A DNA stretch of 64,000 nt, taken from assembly GCF_007673525.1 (NCBI RefSeq), contig NZ_VDZU01000001.1, positions 2,180,177 through 2,244,176 of the forward strand, written 5' to 3'. A model generated the notes under the pieces. That model did no database searches. It saw nothing but the letters and a program-made list of their open reading frames with translations, and was not told the origin of the DNA. This DNA is from Fictibacillus phosphorivorans (GTDB lineage: Bacteria > Bacillota > Bacilli > Bacillales > Fictibacillaceae). Shown piece after piece: positions 33,855 to 42,667 of this stretch (position 1 is the stretch's first letter; each line of letters starts with the position of its first letter). The position numbers were made by a program, and so were the translations under genes.

Positions 33855-35162
33855 TTATGACGATACCATTTCACTTACTTTCGCAAGCTGTTTCTCAATC
33901 ACGTTCAAGCCTTTAAGAAGCTGTTCATCAGAGATTACGAGTGGTGAGAGTATCCGGATAACGTTGCTGTAAAGACCAGCTCCCATAATGGCTACGCCAT
34001 TTTGGTTACAAAGTGCAATGATTTTCTTCGCACGATCAGGGTCTGGTGTTTTCGTCACTTTATCTTTCACGATCTCGAGCGCACACATAGCACCTATACC
34101 TCGAACATCACCAACAAATTCGTATTGATCTCTCCATTTTGAAAAGGTGTTGGTAATTCTTTCCCCGATCTGATTCGCTCTTGTTAACAAACCTTCTTCT
34201 TCAATCATTGAGATGACCTCTAGCGCTGCAACACATCCTAATGGACTTCCTCCATAGGTACCCCCGATCTCACCTGGCGCTGGTGCATCCATGATCTCCG
34301 CTCTGCCTGTTACAGCTGATATCGGCAGGCCAGCAGCTATCGATTTCGACATCGTCATGAGATCTGGAACAACATCAAAATGTTCCATCGCAAACATCTT
34401 TCCTGTACGGCCGAATCCAGTTTGTATCTCATCGGCGATTAACAGGATATTGTATTTATCACAAATCTCGCGAAGACCTTTAACGAACGTTTTCGAAGGA
34501 ATAACGAAACCTCCCTCACCTTGAACAGGTTCAAAAATGATCGCTGCAATTTCCTCAGGTGGAACTTCTCCTAAGAAGAAGTCTTCAAATTTCTTTAAGA
34601 TCGCTCTATCGGTTTCCTCAACGTTACGATCCTCACGATAATAATAAGGATAGGGCATCTTATATGTTTCTGGTGCAAAAGGTCCAAACTCGAACTTATA
34701 TGGTTTTACTTTGCTTGTTAAACTCATGGCGAGCAACGTTCTACCGTGAAATCCACGTTCAAACGAGATGATGGCTTTTCTTCCAGTAAATTTCCTTGCG
34801 ATTTTAACAGCGTTTTCTACAGCTTCTGCACCACTGTTCAAAAAGAAAGTTTTCTTATGATGATCACCAGGTGTGATCTCGTTCAGCTTCTCTGCCAGCT
34901 GAACGTACGGTTCATACATCATCACGTGAAAACATGGGTGAATGTATTTTTCCACCTGGTTTTTAAGTGCTTCTACTACTCTTTGCGGACAATGACCAAC
35001 GTTTAATGTCCCGATCGCTCCAGCAAAATCAATATATTCGTTACCATCAACATCAACCATCGTACTTCCGCTAGCATGATCCACAAAATTCAAGACTGTA
35101 TTAAAAGGACCTCTTGGGACGTTTAATTCTTTCCGTTTTAATAGCTCTTCTGATTTCTTCAT
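33855..35162 (-). CDS. Class III aminotransferase, GabT-like (4-aminobutyrate type)
   Basis: The 435-residue PLP enzyme has NSGAEAVENAVKIARK, GFHGRT, FEPVQGEGGFVIP, LLIADEIQTGFGRTG and the PLP lysine in MSKSIAAGLPISA (near 270), the pattern of 4-aminobutyrate:2-oxoglutarate aminotransferases. Such enzymes turn GABA or 5-aminovalerate into the semialdehyde. It is the last gene of the kam/yod cluster. Its ATG overlaps the stop of the upstream M20 deacetylase (ATGA), so the two proteins are made together. A role in removing the final amino group of the beta-lysine route is inferred. B. subtilis does not, as I recall, carry this gene in its yod operon. Confidence 0.9.
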   Translation of the reverse strand: MKKSEELLKRKELNVPRGPFNTVLNFVDHASGSTMVDVDGNEYIDFAGAIGTLNVGHCPQRVVEALKNQVEKYIHPCFHVMMYEPYVQLAEKLNEITPGDHHKKTFFLNSGAEAVENAVKIARKFTGRKAIISFERGFHGRTLLAMSLTSKVKPYKFEFGPFAPETYKMPYPYYYREDRNVEETDRAILKKFEDFFLGEVPPEEIAAIIFEPVQGEGGFVIPSKTFVKGLREICDKYNILLIADEIQTGFGRTGKMFAMEHFDVVPDLMTMSKSIAAGLPISAVTGRAEIMDAPAPGEIGGTYGGSPLGCVAALEVISMIEEEGLLTRANQIGERITNTFSKWRDQYEFVGDVRGIGAMCALEIVKDKVTKTPDPDRAKKIIALCNQNGVAIMGAGLYSNVIRILSPLVISDEQLLKGLNVIEKQLAKVSEMVSS

Positions 35163-36421
35163 ACATTATCGCCTCCACACCAGTCATAGATCGTTAAAGC
35201 TATGATCTCAGCAGCTTCCATGATCTTTGAAATCTCAATATATTCGTTTGGATAATGTGCGACCCCTGTAACCCCTGGCCCGAACACGATCGCCGGAGTG
35301 TCGCCGACATGAGATAATAAGCCGCCATCAGTTCCCCATGGAGACGCTTCTATGATGGGTTGATCTCCAACTACCTCTTCAAAATTCTTTGAGAGCATTT
35401 TCATGAGAGGATGTTGTGTTTCAATCAATCCTGGCAGCCATTGTGCACCGAACCATTCTACAGAGATCTTATGCTCTTCTAGCCACGGGTCTGAGACATT
35501 TAATAGATATTTCTCTAATTCGTTTTTTACTTCTTCCAATGTTTCGTTAGGAGCAACGCCTATTCTTCCTTCTATTTCAACCGTATCTGGAACAGACGAC
35601 GGCCAGTTTCCACCAGATATCTTCCCTACGTTGATCGGAACAGGTATCGGTATATCCTTATATAAAGGGTCTGTCACTCTATCATTTCTGATGATTTCCA
35701 ACTGTTTGATAGCCTCTAATACAACTACCGCTTTTTCGATAGCGCTAACTCCTTCATACCGTGTGCCGCCGTGTGCCGCTTTTCCTTTTACGGTAAGCCG
35801 GAACCACATAGAACCTTGTTGAGCAGGAAAGATCTTCATATTCGTAGGTTCGGGAATAATGGCTGCATCTGCTTTGTATCCTCGTAGAACTGCAGCGAGC
35901 GTTCCAGCACCGCCACTTTCTTCTTCTATGACACTATGAAAGAGTAGATCACCTTTTAACTGAACCCCTGTTTCTTTAAGTGCTTGAATGGCTAGCAGTA
36001 GGGAGAGGTTTCCACCTTTCATATCTGTTGATCCTCTGCCGTAGAGTCTACCATCTATTATTTTTCCACTGTAAGGATGATCGTTCCATTGGTTTATATC
36101 ACCTTCTGGGACGACATCCACATGACCGTTTAAAACAAGTGAACGTCCGTTTCCTTTTCCCCGCCAGATTCCAACAACATTAGGACTTGTACTAAAATCT
36201 TTCCGGTTTGCACAAAAATTAGGATGTTTCGCTAACTCTTCACCATCCGGATACCACATATCAACCTCGAGTCCAATTTCCTCGAGTTTTCGTGCGATCA
36301 ACTTTTGTACACCCGTTTCATTTCCAGTCGTGCTCGCTTCTTGAACCGTTTTTTGTAAAAAGTTAATGGCATTTTCTTGTTCGCTCATCAACCAGTTTGA
36401 GAGTTTTTCTTTAACTAACAT
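35159..36421 (-). CDS. yodQ: M20 family deacetylase, YodQ-like
   Basis: The 420-residue protein is an ArgE/DapE/ACY1 metallo-amidohydrolase. Zinc ligands are visible: H in VLNGHVDVVP (near 98), D in GRGSTDMKGG (near 133), EE in HSVIEEESGG (near 167), and a C-terminal H in TGVAHYPNEY. Its place between the CoA-transferase and the GabT-like gene suggests it removes an N-acetyl group from an acetylated amino acid, such as 4-acetamidobutyrate or N6-acetyl-beta-lysine. The ATG follows GGGAGG. It overlaps gabT by 4 nt and starts 19 nt after yodR. Confidence 0.87.
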   Translation of the reverse strand: MLVKEKLSNWLMSEQENAINFLQKTVQEASTTGNETGVQKLIARKLEEIGLEVDMWYPDGEELAKHPNFCANRKDFSTSPNVVGIWRGKGNGRSLVLNGHVDVVPEGDINQWNDHPYSGKIIDGRLYGRGSTDMKGGNLSLLLAIQALKETGVQLKGDLLFHSVIEEESGGAGTLAAVLRGYKADAAIIPEPTNMKIFPAQQGSMWFRLTVKGKAAHGGTRYEGVSAIEKAVVVLEAIKQLEIIRNDRVTDPLYKDIPIPVPINVGKISGGNWPSSVPDTVEIEGRIGVAPNETLEEVKNELEKYLLNVSDPWLEEHKISVEWFGAQWLPGLIETQHPLMKMLSKNFEEVVGDQPIIEASPWGTDGGLLSHVGDTPAIVFGPGVTGVAHYPNEYIEISKIMEAAEIIALTIYDWCGGDNV

Positions 36422-36440
36422 GTGTTACCTCCCTCACTTC

Positions 36441-37103
36441 TCATTGAAAAACAGAGATCTGTTCATCAACAACGATAGAAGCACCCGTTGTCTGGATAAC
36501 ATCTTCTACCGTATATGGGCTCATGATTTCACGCAGATAAAGTTTTCCATCTTCACAGTGAAAAACGGCTTTCTCTGTGATAATCATGTCTGCGCCTTCC
36601 TTGACCGTAAGCGGAAGAGAACAGTTTTTAACAATTTTAGGATTTCCGTACTTATCCGTGTGGTTCATCAATATAATGACTTTCTTTGCTTTTTGTGCAA
36701 GATCGATCGCTCCACCCATTCCAGGAACCCGCTTTCCTGGGACGATCCAATTGGCAATATCACCTTTTTCACTCACTTCTAGTGCTCCTAATATAGTTAC
36801 ATCAAGCAATCCCTTTCTAATGATTCCGAATGCTGTAGCACTGTCAAAATAAGAAGCTCCTGGCTTGATGGAAACTGGGTATCCTCCGGCATTCGATAGG
36901 TTACCATCTTCACTGCCTGCTTCTGGTGACCCACCCATGCCTAATATACCGTTTTCCGTATGCAGCATGATATGTAGGTCTTTTTCAATATAATCTGCAA
37001 CAAGCGTGGGAATACCGATTCCAAGGTTAACGATCATTCCATTAGTTATTTCGAGGGCTGCCCTTCTTGCGATCCTGTGCCTTGTTTCAATTCCCAAACC
37101 CAT
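36441..37103 (-). CDS. yodR: CoA-transferase subunit B, YodR-like
   Basis: The 220-residue protein is the beta subunit of a family I 3-oxoacid CoA-transferase. The catalytic Glu is in MLHTENGILGMGG (near 51), and SGEV-like region VPGKRVPGMGGAIDLA is present. It works as a heteromer with the alpha subunit just upstream. The two genes overlap by 58 nt in different frames; the ATG has AAAGGAG 10 nt upstream, so the overlap is real. Probable substrate is a 3-oxo or acetamido acid from beta-lysine degradation, by context only. Confidence 0.9.
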   Translation of the reverse strand: MGLGIETRHRIARRAALEITNGMIVNLGIGIPTLVADYIEKDLHIMLHTENGILGMGGSPEAGSEDGNLSNAGGYPVSIKPGASYFDSATAFGIIRKGLLDVTILGALEVSEKGDIANWIVPGKRVPGMGGAIDLAQKAKKVIILMNHTDKYGNPKIVKNCSLPLTVKEGADMIITEKAVFHCEDGKLYLREIMSPYTVEDVIQTTGASIVVDEQISVFQ

Positions 37104-37777
37104 TTCCAGTCCACTCCTTTACTCTGAATGATATAGTCTATAAAGACGCCTGGCGTAACGATTTCTTCCGGGTTAAGGGAACCTATGGGAACGATCTCTT
37201 CTACTTCTGCGATCGTTATCTGTCCTGCCATAGCCACGAGTGGATTCGTATTTCGAGCGCTCTTATCATAGATGAGATTTCCATACCGATCAGCTTTTTT
37301 TGCATAAACGATTGCTACGTCAGCTGTTAGAGCTGGTTCGATCATGTATTCTTTGTTCTTGACCAAGACTTTTTCTTTGTTCGCTTCAACAACCGTTCCT
37401 AGACCAACATCTACTAAGATACCGCCTAGCCCCATACCTCCAGCTCTTATTTTTTCAGCAAGTGTGCCTTGCGGAAAAAATTCCACTTCTAGAGACCCAT
37501 CTTGCATCTGTTTACCAGCTTCAGGGTTTGAGCCGATATGAGAGGCTATTAATTTTTTTACCCTTTTTTCCGTGATCAGCTTACCAGGTCCGATCCAAGG
37601 GAAACCTGTATCGTTGCTTATCAGAAAGATATCATTAATATCTTTTTCTAAAATGAGATTAACAAGGGTTGGAGGAGCACCCACTCCTCCAAAGCCGCCG
37701 ACCATAAGTGACATGCCATTATGAAAATATGCAGAGGCACTCTCTAGTGTGATCTGTTTATCAACACCTTTGGCCAT
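37046..37777 (-). CDS. yodS: CoA-transferase subunit A, YodS-like
   Basis: The 243-residue alpha subunit of a family I CoA-transferase (ScoA/AtoD type) shows the CoA-binding glycine-rich loop LMVGGFGGVGAPPTLVN (near 27-43) and FPQGTLAEKIRAGGMGLGG. It is longer by a C-terminal tail that reads through the yodR start. An AAGAGGTG site precedes the ATG. It starts 14 nt after yodT ends. The partner is YodR. The genes are clearly homologous to acetoacetyl-CoA:acyl CoA-transferases, but context argues for a lysine-derived substrate. Confidence 0.9.
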   Translation of the reverse strand: MAKGVDKQITLESASAYFHNGMSLMVGGFGGVGAPPTLVNLILEKDINDIFLISNDTGFPWIGPGKLITEKRVKKLIASHIGSNPEAGKQMQDGSLEVEFFPQGTLAEKIRAGGMGLGGILVDVGLGTVVEANKEKVLVKNKEYMIEPALTADVAIVYAKKADRYGNLIYDKSARNTNPLVAMAGQITIAEVEEIVPIGSLNPEEIVTPGVFIDYIIQSKGVDWKWVWELKQGTGSQEGQPSK

Positions 37778-37791
37778 TCACAACACCTCTT

Positions 37792-39159
37792 TCAGCTAGT
37801 TGCTTCTGTAATATATAAACCTTCTGTAATGAGCTGGGTAGTCAGTTCACCAATGGATTGATCTAGAATCTCCATGATATCTGTGATCTGTTCTTTCGTT
37901 ACGTTTAGCGGCGGAGACAAAAGAATAGAGTCGCCAGAAAATCCAGTTACTCCCCCTACCGCAGGATAAACAAGCAAGCCGTTGTCAAAACAGATGGATA
38001 ATAATCGATCTGTTACTTTTGTAGTGATCTCAAAAGGTTCTCGTGTGATCGGATTTTTAACAAATTCAATGCCACATAATAAACCCTTGCCTCTTACATC
38101 ACCGATTAAGGGATATTTCCATTGAAGGCGATGTAGATGATTGATCAGATACTGGCCCATATCCACTGCATTTTCCTGAAGTTTATTTCTTTCCATATAA
38201 TCAATAACAGCTAGGCAAATGGCAGCAGATTGTGGATTTGCACTAAATGTGTGTCCGCTCATTACTACTTTACTTCCTGCTTCGATCACGTTCATAATTC
38301 GGTCTGAAACGATGGTTGCGGCCATCGGTGTATAGCCTGCACTCATGCCTTTTCCTATCGCAATAATGTCAGGAGTTACATTCCAATGTTCCATCGCGAA
38401 CATTTTCCCCGTACGGCCCATGCCTGTCATTACTTCATCAGCGATCAGTAAAATATTATATTTATCACAGATCTCTCTAATTTTTCCGAAGTATTCGTCT
38501 GGTGGTACGATCGCTCCTCCAGATGCGCCGATGATCGGTTCCGCGATAAAAGCAGCGATCTTGTCTGGTCCGATAGCTTGAATCGATGATTCTAAGTCAT
38601 CTGCACATTTCACACCGCAACCAGGGTATGTCTCTTTTAATGTGCACTGGTAACAATATGGTGGATGTGCAGCAGGAAAGTCTTCAAGCAATGACGTGAA
38701 ACGTTGTCGTCTTAGTTTGTGACCCGACATTGATAGTGCGCCAAGTGTTATTCCATGATAACTGGTCCATCGGGATATCACTTTTGTTTTCGTCATGTTT
38801 CCTTGTTCTTGAAAATACTGAATAGCAACCTTAAGTGCTGTCTCGGTTGCTTCTGATCCACTATTTACAAAGAACACTGAATTCAAATCTCCTGGGGCAT
38901 AATGAGCTATTTTTTCTGCTAATTGTTCTGCTGCTTCACTTGTAAACTGCGAACGGTAAACGAAAGATACATGATTTGCTTGATTCCACATGGCTTCCGC
39001 AACTTCATGTACTCCGTGACCGATATTACACGTGATCGCACCTGACGAGCCATCAATATATTGCTTTCCATTTTTATCGTATAAATAGATTCCTTTGCCA
39101 TGACTGATAACAGGGTAATCGCTTCCTAGAACCGGTTTGATGAGATGTGATTTTCTCAT
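37792..39159 (-). CDS. yodT: Class III aminotransferase, YodT-like
   Basis: The 455-residue PLP enzyme has NSGSEATETALKVAIQYF, SYHGITLGALSMSG, LLIADEVMTGMGRTG and the PLP lysine in AIGKGMSAGYTPMA (near 277). An insert with YCYQCTLKETYPGCGVKCA is typical of the YodT group. In B. subtilis yodT belongs to the kamA-yodP-yodQRST sporulation operon. By position it should remove the 3-amino group of acetylated beta-lysine, giving a 3-oxo acid for the CoA-transferase. That step is inference. It starts about 180 nt after yokU with no clear terminator between. Confidence 0.88.
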   Translation of the reverse strand: MRKSHLIKPVLGSDYPVISHGKGIYLYDKNGKQYIDGSSGAITCNIGHGVHEVAEAMWNQANHVSFVYRSQFTSEAAEQLAEKIAHYAPGDLNSVFFVNSGSEATETALKVAIQYFQEQGNMTKTKVISRWTSYHGITLGALSMSGHKLRRQRFTSLLEDFPAAHPPYCYQCTLKETYPGCGVKCADDLESSIQAIGPDKIAAFIAEPIIGASGGAIVPPDEYFGKIREICDKYNILLIADEVMTGMGRTGKMFAMEHWNVTPDIIAIGKGMSAGYTPMAATIVSDRIMNVIEAGSKVVMSGHTFSANPQSAAICLAVIDYMERNKLQENAVDMGQYLINHLHRLQWKYPLIGDVRGKGLLCGIEFVKNPITREPFEITTKVTDRLLSICFDNGLLVYPAVGGVTGFSGDSILLSPPLNVTKEQITDIMEILDQSIGELTTQLITEGLYITEATS

Positions 39160-39340
39160 AAAAAAGGCTCCTTCCTCATGAAGGTTAAAAAGGGAATATC
39201 TTTATTTAAAACTATCTTCACTGTCGCACTCAAAAAACAGTTGATCTCCGATTCGTATACTCGCTTAATAAAGATTTTAGCGACCAACCTCCAGAGAATA
39301 GTTTTGTTGAAAAAAAAGATACTCCCTTACTCTACTGGTG

Positions 39341-39613
39341 TTACAACTTAAAATAATTCTTCTTCAAAAACCTCGGTATGTTCATTAATTCTGTATAGGA
39401 AATCGTTGAATCTATCTTCTTTGTATCAATTAACATGAGTTGATCCTCAATCTCATCCACAATATGGTCTTCTTGATATTCCATGCCGCAAGAAGAACAG
39501 GATACAGAAGGGATCACAGTTATTTGGACTGCTCTTGAACCATCAGGCAGTTCCCAATATCCTGTTAATCCTGCCTTCTCTGCTTCTTCGCTCTCACACC
39601 ATAAGCACTTCAT
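39341..39613 (-). CDS. yokU: YokU family zinc-finger protein
   Basis: The 90-residue protein starts MKCLWCESEEAEKAG and has a second Cys pair in SVSCSSCGMEYQED, so it should bind one zinc. It resembles YokU, a small protein encoded beside kamA in Bacillus. The frame runs upstream into kamA, but the ATG at 39611-39613 has GAGAGGAGG at good spacing, 13 nt after the kamA stop. Its function is unknown; constant linkage to kamA suggests a helper role. Confidence 0.85.
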   Translation of the reverse strand: MKCLWCESEEAEKAGLTGYWELPDGSRAVQITVIPSVSCSSCGMEYQEDHIVDEIEDQLMLIDTKKIDSTISYTELMNIPRFLKKNYFKL

Positions 39614-39626
39614 GTTATCCTCCTCT

Positions 39627-41054
39627 CTATGCATTTCTTTGTTCTTCAGGAGTCGCTGAAATTCCTTCGTCTTTTGTCTGCTCAAACTTATATTTTTTCT
39701 CTTTCAATTCATCACGTTTATCACGCTTATCTTTTAGTGAACTATGCTCAGGATTCGTATCATAATCTTCTCTTCGTTCAAGTCGTTTCAACCCTTTTGG
39801 TACAAGATTGAAAGCTTCATCGCTCATAAGTGCTGAAACTCCTATCGCAGGCTTGATGTGGGCTGTTCCCATCACTTCATTAAAATAAGCATCTGCTCTT
39901 CCTGCTTGATAGTTTTGAGGTTCCGGATAAGAAGTGATCACTCCTTCAAAGTTACGAAGCACTACCTTTTCAGGTGATTGAGAGATGAGATAGTTTGGCT
40001 GAACAGCAATCTTCCCTCCGCCTCCAGGAGCATCTACGACAAATGTCGGCACAGCGTAACCAGAAGTATGACCACGCAAACCTTCTATAATCTCCAAACC
40101 TTTAGAAACAGGTGCACGGAAATGGCCGATTCCTTCAGACAGATCACATTGATAGATATAATATGGTCTTACTCTAATTTTCACTAGATCATGCATCAGC
40201 TTTTTCATAATTGGAACACTATCATTGATCCCTGCAAGAATAACAGATTGATTGCCTACAGGAACTCCGGCATTCGCAAGCATCTCACACGCTTTTTTAG
40301 ATTCTTCTGTAATCTCGATCGAAGTGTTGAAATGCGTGTTCAACCAAACTGGATGATATTTCTTTAAAATATTGCATAGGTTTTCTGTAATCCTTTGCGG
40401 GAAAACGACTGGAGCACGTGTTCCAATCCGAATAATTTCAAGATGAGGTATTTCTCTTAAGTTCTTTAATATATATTCTAAGATGTTGTCATTAATTAAT
40501 AACCCGTCGCCACCTGAGATCAAACAGTCCCTAACTTGTGGATTGTTTCGAATATAGTTAATGGCTGCATCCAATTGTTTCTTTGGTACACCCATACCGA
40601 TCTGACCAGAAAAACGTCTTCTCGTACAATAACGGCAATACATCGAACACTGATTCGTTACAAGAAAAAGAACACGATCAGGATAACGGTGCGTAAGCCC
40701 TGGAACAGGGGAGTCTTCGTCTTCGTGCAAAGGATCTTCCAAGTCGTATTTCGTCTTTAATATCTCCTTTCCGATCGGAACGGATTGCATTCGAATCGGA
40801 CACCTTGGGTCGTCTTGATCCATGAGCCAAGCATAATAAGGTGTAATATTTAACGGGATCGTCATCGTGGAAATTTTAACGCCTTCTTCTTCTTCTGGCG
40901 TCAAGTTAATGATGCTCTTAAGATCTTTTAAATTTCTGATGGTGTTAGTCAGCTGCCACAGCCAATCATTCCATTGCTCTTCTGTAACATCTTTCCATAA
41001 TTCAAATTCACTCCAATGTTTCTTTGGTTTGAATAATCCATTCACTACAGGCAT
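39627..41054 (-). CDS. kamA: Lysine 2,3-aminomutase (radical SAM)
   Basis: KamA converts L-lysine to L-beta-lysine using SAM, a [4Fe-4S] cluster and PLP. The 475-residue protein has the radical-SAM motif C-X3-C-X2-C in NQCSMYCRYCTRRRF (near 134-141), then DCLISGGDGLLIND and TRAPVVFPQRI-like blocks, and the C-terminal PLP region. The ATG at 41052-41054 has AAAGGAGG at 9-10 nt; the longer frame start at 41087 has none. A consensus sigma-54 promoter lies 35-53 nt upstream, and the sigma-54 activator gene is the next one upstream. yokU follows 13 nt after. Confidence 0.95.
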   Translation of the reverse strand: MPVVNGLFKPKKHWSEFELWKDVTEEQWNDWLWQLTNTIRNLKDLKSIINLTPEEEEGVKISTMTIPLNITPYYAWLMDQDDPRCPIRMQSVPIGKEILKTKYDLEDPLHEDEDSPVPGLTHRYPDRVLFLVTNQCSMYCRYCTRRRFSGQIGMGVPKKQLDAAINYIRNNPQVRDCLISGGDGLLINDNILEYILKNLREIPHLEIIRIGTRAPVVFPQRITENLCNILKKYHPVWLNTHFNTSIEITEESKKACEMLANAGVPVGNQSVILAGINDSVPIMKKLMHDLVKIRVRPYYIYQCDLSEGIGHFRAPVSKGLEIIEGLRGHTSGYAVPTFVVDAPGGGGKIAVQPNYLISQSPEKVVLRNFEGVITSYPEPQNYQAGRADAYFNEVMGTAHIKPAIGVSALMSDEAFNLVPKGLKRLERREDYDTNPEHSSLKDKRDKRDELKEKKYKFEQTKDEGISATPEEQRNA

Positions 41055-41088
41055 TCTAATGACCTCCTTTATTTCTACACTCTTCAAT

Positions 41089-41107
41089 TATGCAAGAAGC
41101 GTGCCAA
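41089..41107 (-). promoter_or_regulatory. Sigma-54 (-24/-12) promoter of kamA
   Basis: The minus strand reads TTGGCACGCTTCTTGCATA, a complete match to TGGCACG-N4-TTGCA with correct GG-GC spacing. It precedes kamA by 35 nt and lies downstream of a sigma-54 activator gene. Confidence 0.93.
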
Positions 41108-41177
41108 CTTACAGAAAGTTCAGAATATAACGATTTATCCTATAGTTTATGCATCCTTTTTACAATGTGGGCCAATT

Positions 41178-41229
41178 AATAAAACAAAAGTGAACTGCCG
41201 AATTTTCGGCAGTTCACTTTTGTTTTATT
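41178..41229. terminator. 25-bp perfect palindrome: terminator of the activator gene
   Basis: Arms 41178-41202 and 41205-41229 are perfectly complementary and end in TTTTGTTTTATT on both strands, so it can terminate in either direction. The activator stop codon (41214-41216) lies inside it. Its core is the putative activator box. Confidence 0.8.
41196..41211. promoter_or_regulatory. Putative KamR binding site 1 (upstream activating sequence)
   Basis: TGCCGAAAATTCGGCA is a perfect 16-bp palindrome centred about 120 bp upstream of the expected kamA start, the usual range for enhancer sites of sigma-54 activators. A 15/16 copy stands before the activator gene. Confidence 0.6.
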
Positions 41230-42611
41230 TTATATTGCAGAGTTTGTCTAGGTACTCCTAAAATTTTTGCAGCTTGAAGGATATTGCCAGAAGTATGTTG
41301 GAGTGCCATCTCTATGATCTGTTTTTCATAATCTCCTAAAGCTTGTCTTAATGAAGGTATGTTTGATAATTCTTTTCTGACTTTACCTCTAATCTCATCA
41401 GGAATGGTTACATGTTTCGGAAGTAAGGAAGACTCGATCAAAGAATCATTTTCCGCAAAATTCATACAGTGCTCGATCGCGTGCTTGAGTTCTCGCACAT
41501 TGCCCGGCCAAGAATAACGGTGAATGAAAATTTCAGCTTCAGAAGTAAATCCTCTTACCTTTTTTCCAAAGTTATGATTAAAATAGTCTACAAAATGTTT
41601 CACTAAGAATGCTATATCCCCTTTTCTTTGCCTCAAAGGGGGTAATTCGAAATAAACTACATTTAACCGATAGAAAAGATCTCTTCGCAGCTTTCCTTTT
41701 TCCATACAAACATCTGGTCGTTCGTTTAAAGCAGAAATGATCCTAACATCAACACTTCTTGATACATGACTTCCTATGCGCTCTACAATACCTTCTTGAA
41801 CGACTCTTAATAGCTTTGCTTGCAATTCAACAGGCATCGAATTCAGTTCATCTAGAAATAGAGTGCCTCCATCTGCTAGTTCAAACACTCCTGGCCGATC
41901 AATGGCACCAGTAAAACTGCCTTTTGTTGTTCCGAATAATATCCCTTCGAGTAGTGGTCCAGGAATCGCGGCGCAGTTTTGAACGACGAACGGATTTGAA
42001 GAACGTTTAGAAGAATTGTGTATCGCTTGAACAAACATCTCTTTGCCTGTTCCCGTTTCTCCATATAACATGATTGGCGAGTTTGTTTGAGAGGCTTGGT
42101 TACATTGTAATTTTACCGCGTTTAATTCAGGGTCGTCTGTTATGATATCGGAGAAGTGGTAAGCTGCCAGCGGTTGATCTTTATTTGTTTTTTTCTTAAC
42201 TTTCATCTTTTTTTGCAGATCGATCAGCTGTTCAGAGAGTACTTTAATCTTTGAAAGATCTTTTGCTACCTCAACAGCACCTATCAGTTCTCCATTCAAC
42301 CAAAGTGGCAGGGTAGAATTTACCGTGTCGATCTGTTTGCCTTTTCGGTTCATATAGGATTGATGTTCATTAAAGATGGGTTTCCCTGTTTCTATTACTT
42401 TAAGTAATGTGCTCGTTTCCTTTGTTAAGGAAGGAAACGCATCAAGTACATGATGATGATGAACCTCGTCTGATGTTAAACCATCTAATGAAGCAGCCAC
42501 CGAATTATAAAAAATAGTAATTCCATCTGCATCAACTACATGTATACCCTCATCAATCGTCTTTAATATGGCATTTAAAGTTTCTGCTGTTTCTAATGAT
42601 TTAGATATCAA
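41214..42611 (-). CDS. kamR: Sigma-54-dependent transcriptional activator of the kam locus
   Basis: The 465-residue regulator has an N-terminal PAS domain (about 10-110, ILKTIDEGIHVVDADG) and an AAA+ sigma-54 interaction domain with Walker A GETGTGKE, the sigma-contact loop GSFTGA and Walker B GTLFLDEL. A Fis-type helix-turn-helix (AAKILGVPRQTLQYKIK) ends it. The PAS domain may sense a lysine metabolite. The start is TTG at 42609-42611, spaced 8 nt from GGTGG; an upstream TTG at 42626 overlaps that site. It is encoded between ablB and kamA, whose sigma-54 promoter it presumably activates, like the kam-locus regulator I recall from B. thuringiensis. Confidence 0.88.
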   Translation of the reverse strand: MISKSLETAETLNAILKTIDEGIHVVDADGITIFYNSVAASLDGLTSDEVHHHHVLDAFPSLTKETSTLLKVIETGKPIFNEHQSYMNRKGKQIDTVNSTLPLWLNGELIGAVEVAKDLSKIKVLSEQLIDLQKKMKVKKKTNKDQPLAAYHFSDIITDDPELNAVKLQCNQASQTNSPIMLYGETGTGKEMFVQAIHNSSKRSSNPFVVQNCAAIPGPLLEGILFGTTKGSFTGAIDRPGVFELADGGTLFLDELNSMPVELQAKLLRVVQEGIVERIGSHVSRSVDVRIISALNERPDVCMEKGKLRRDLFYRLNVVYFELPPLRQRKGDIAFLVKHFVDYFNHNFGKKVRGFTSEAEIFIHRYSWPGNVRELKHAIEHCMNFAENDSLIESSLLPKHVTIPDEIRGKVRKELSNIPSLRQALGDYEKQIIEMALQHTSGNILQAAKILGVPRQTLQYKIKQK

Positions 42612-42650
42612 AAAGATCACCACCAAGAGTGCTTAATTTTTGTCACTATA

Positions 42651-42666
42651 TGCCTAAAATTCGGCA
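42651..42666. promoter_or_regulatory. Putative KamR binding site 2 (autoregulatory)
   Basis: TGCCTAAAATTCGGCA differs at one of 16 positions from site 1. It lies about 40 nt upstream of the activator start, just past the ablB stop. Confidence 0.5.
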
Positions 42667-42667
42667 C

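Noticed and set aside
39160..39340. Second sigma-54 promoter before yodT
   Set aside because: No GG-N10-GC arrangement with TGGCAC/TTGC-like sequence was found on the minus strand in this gap.
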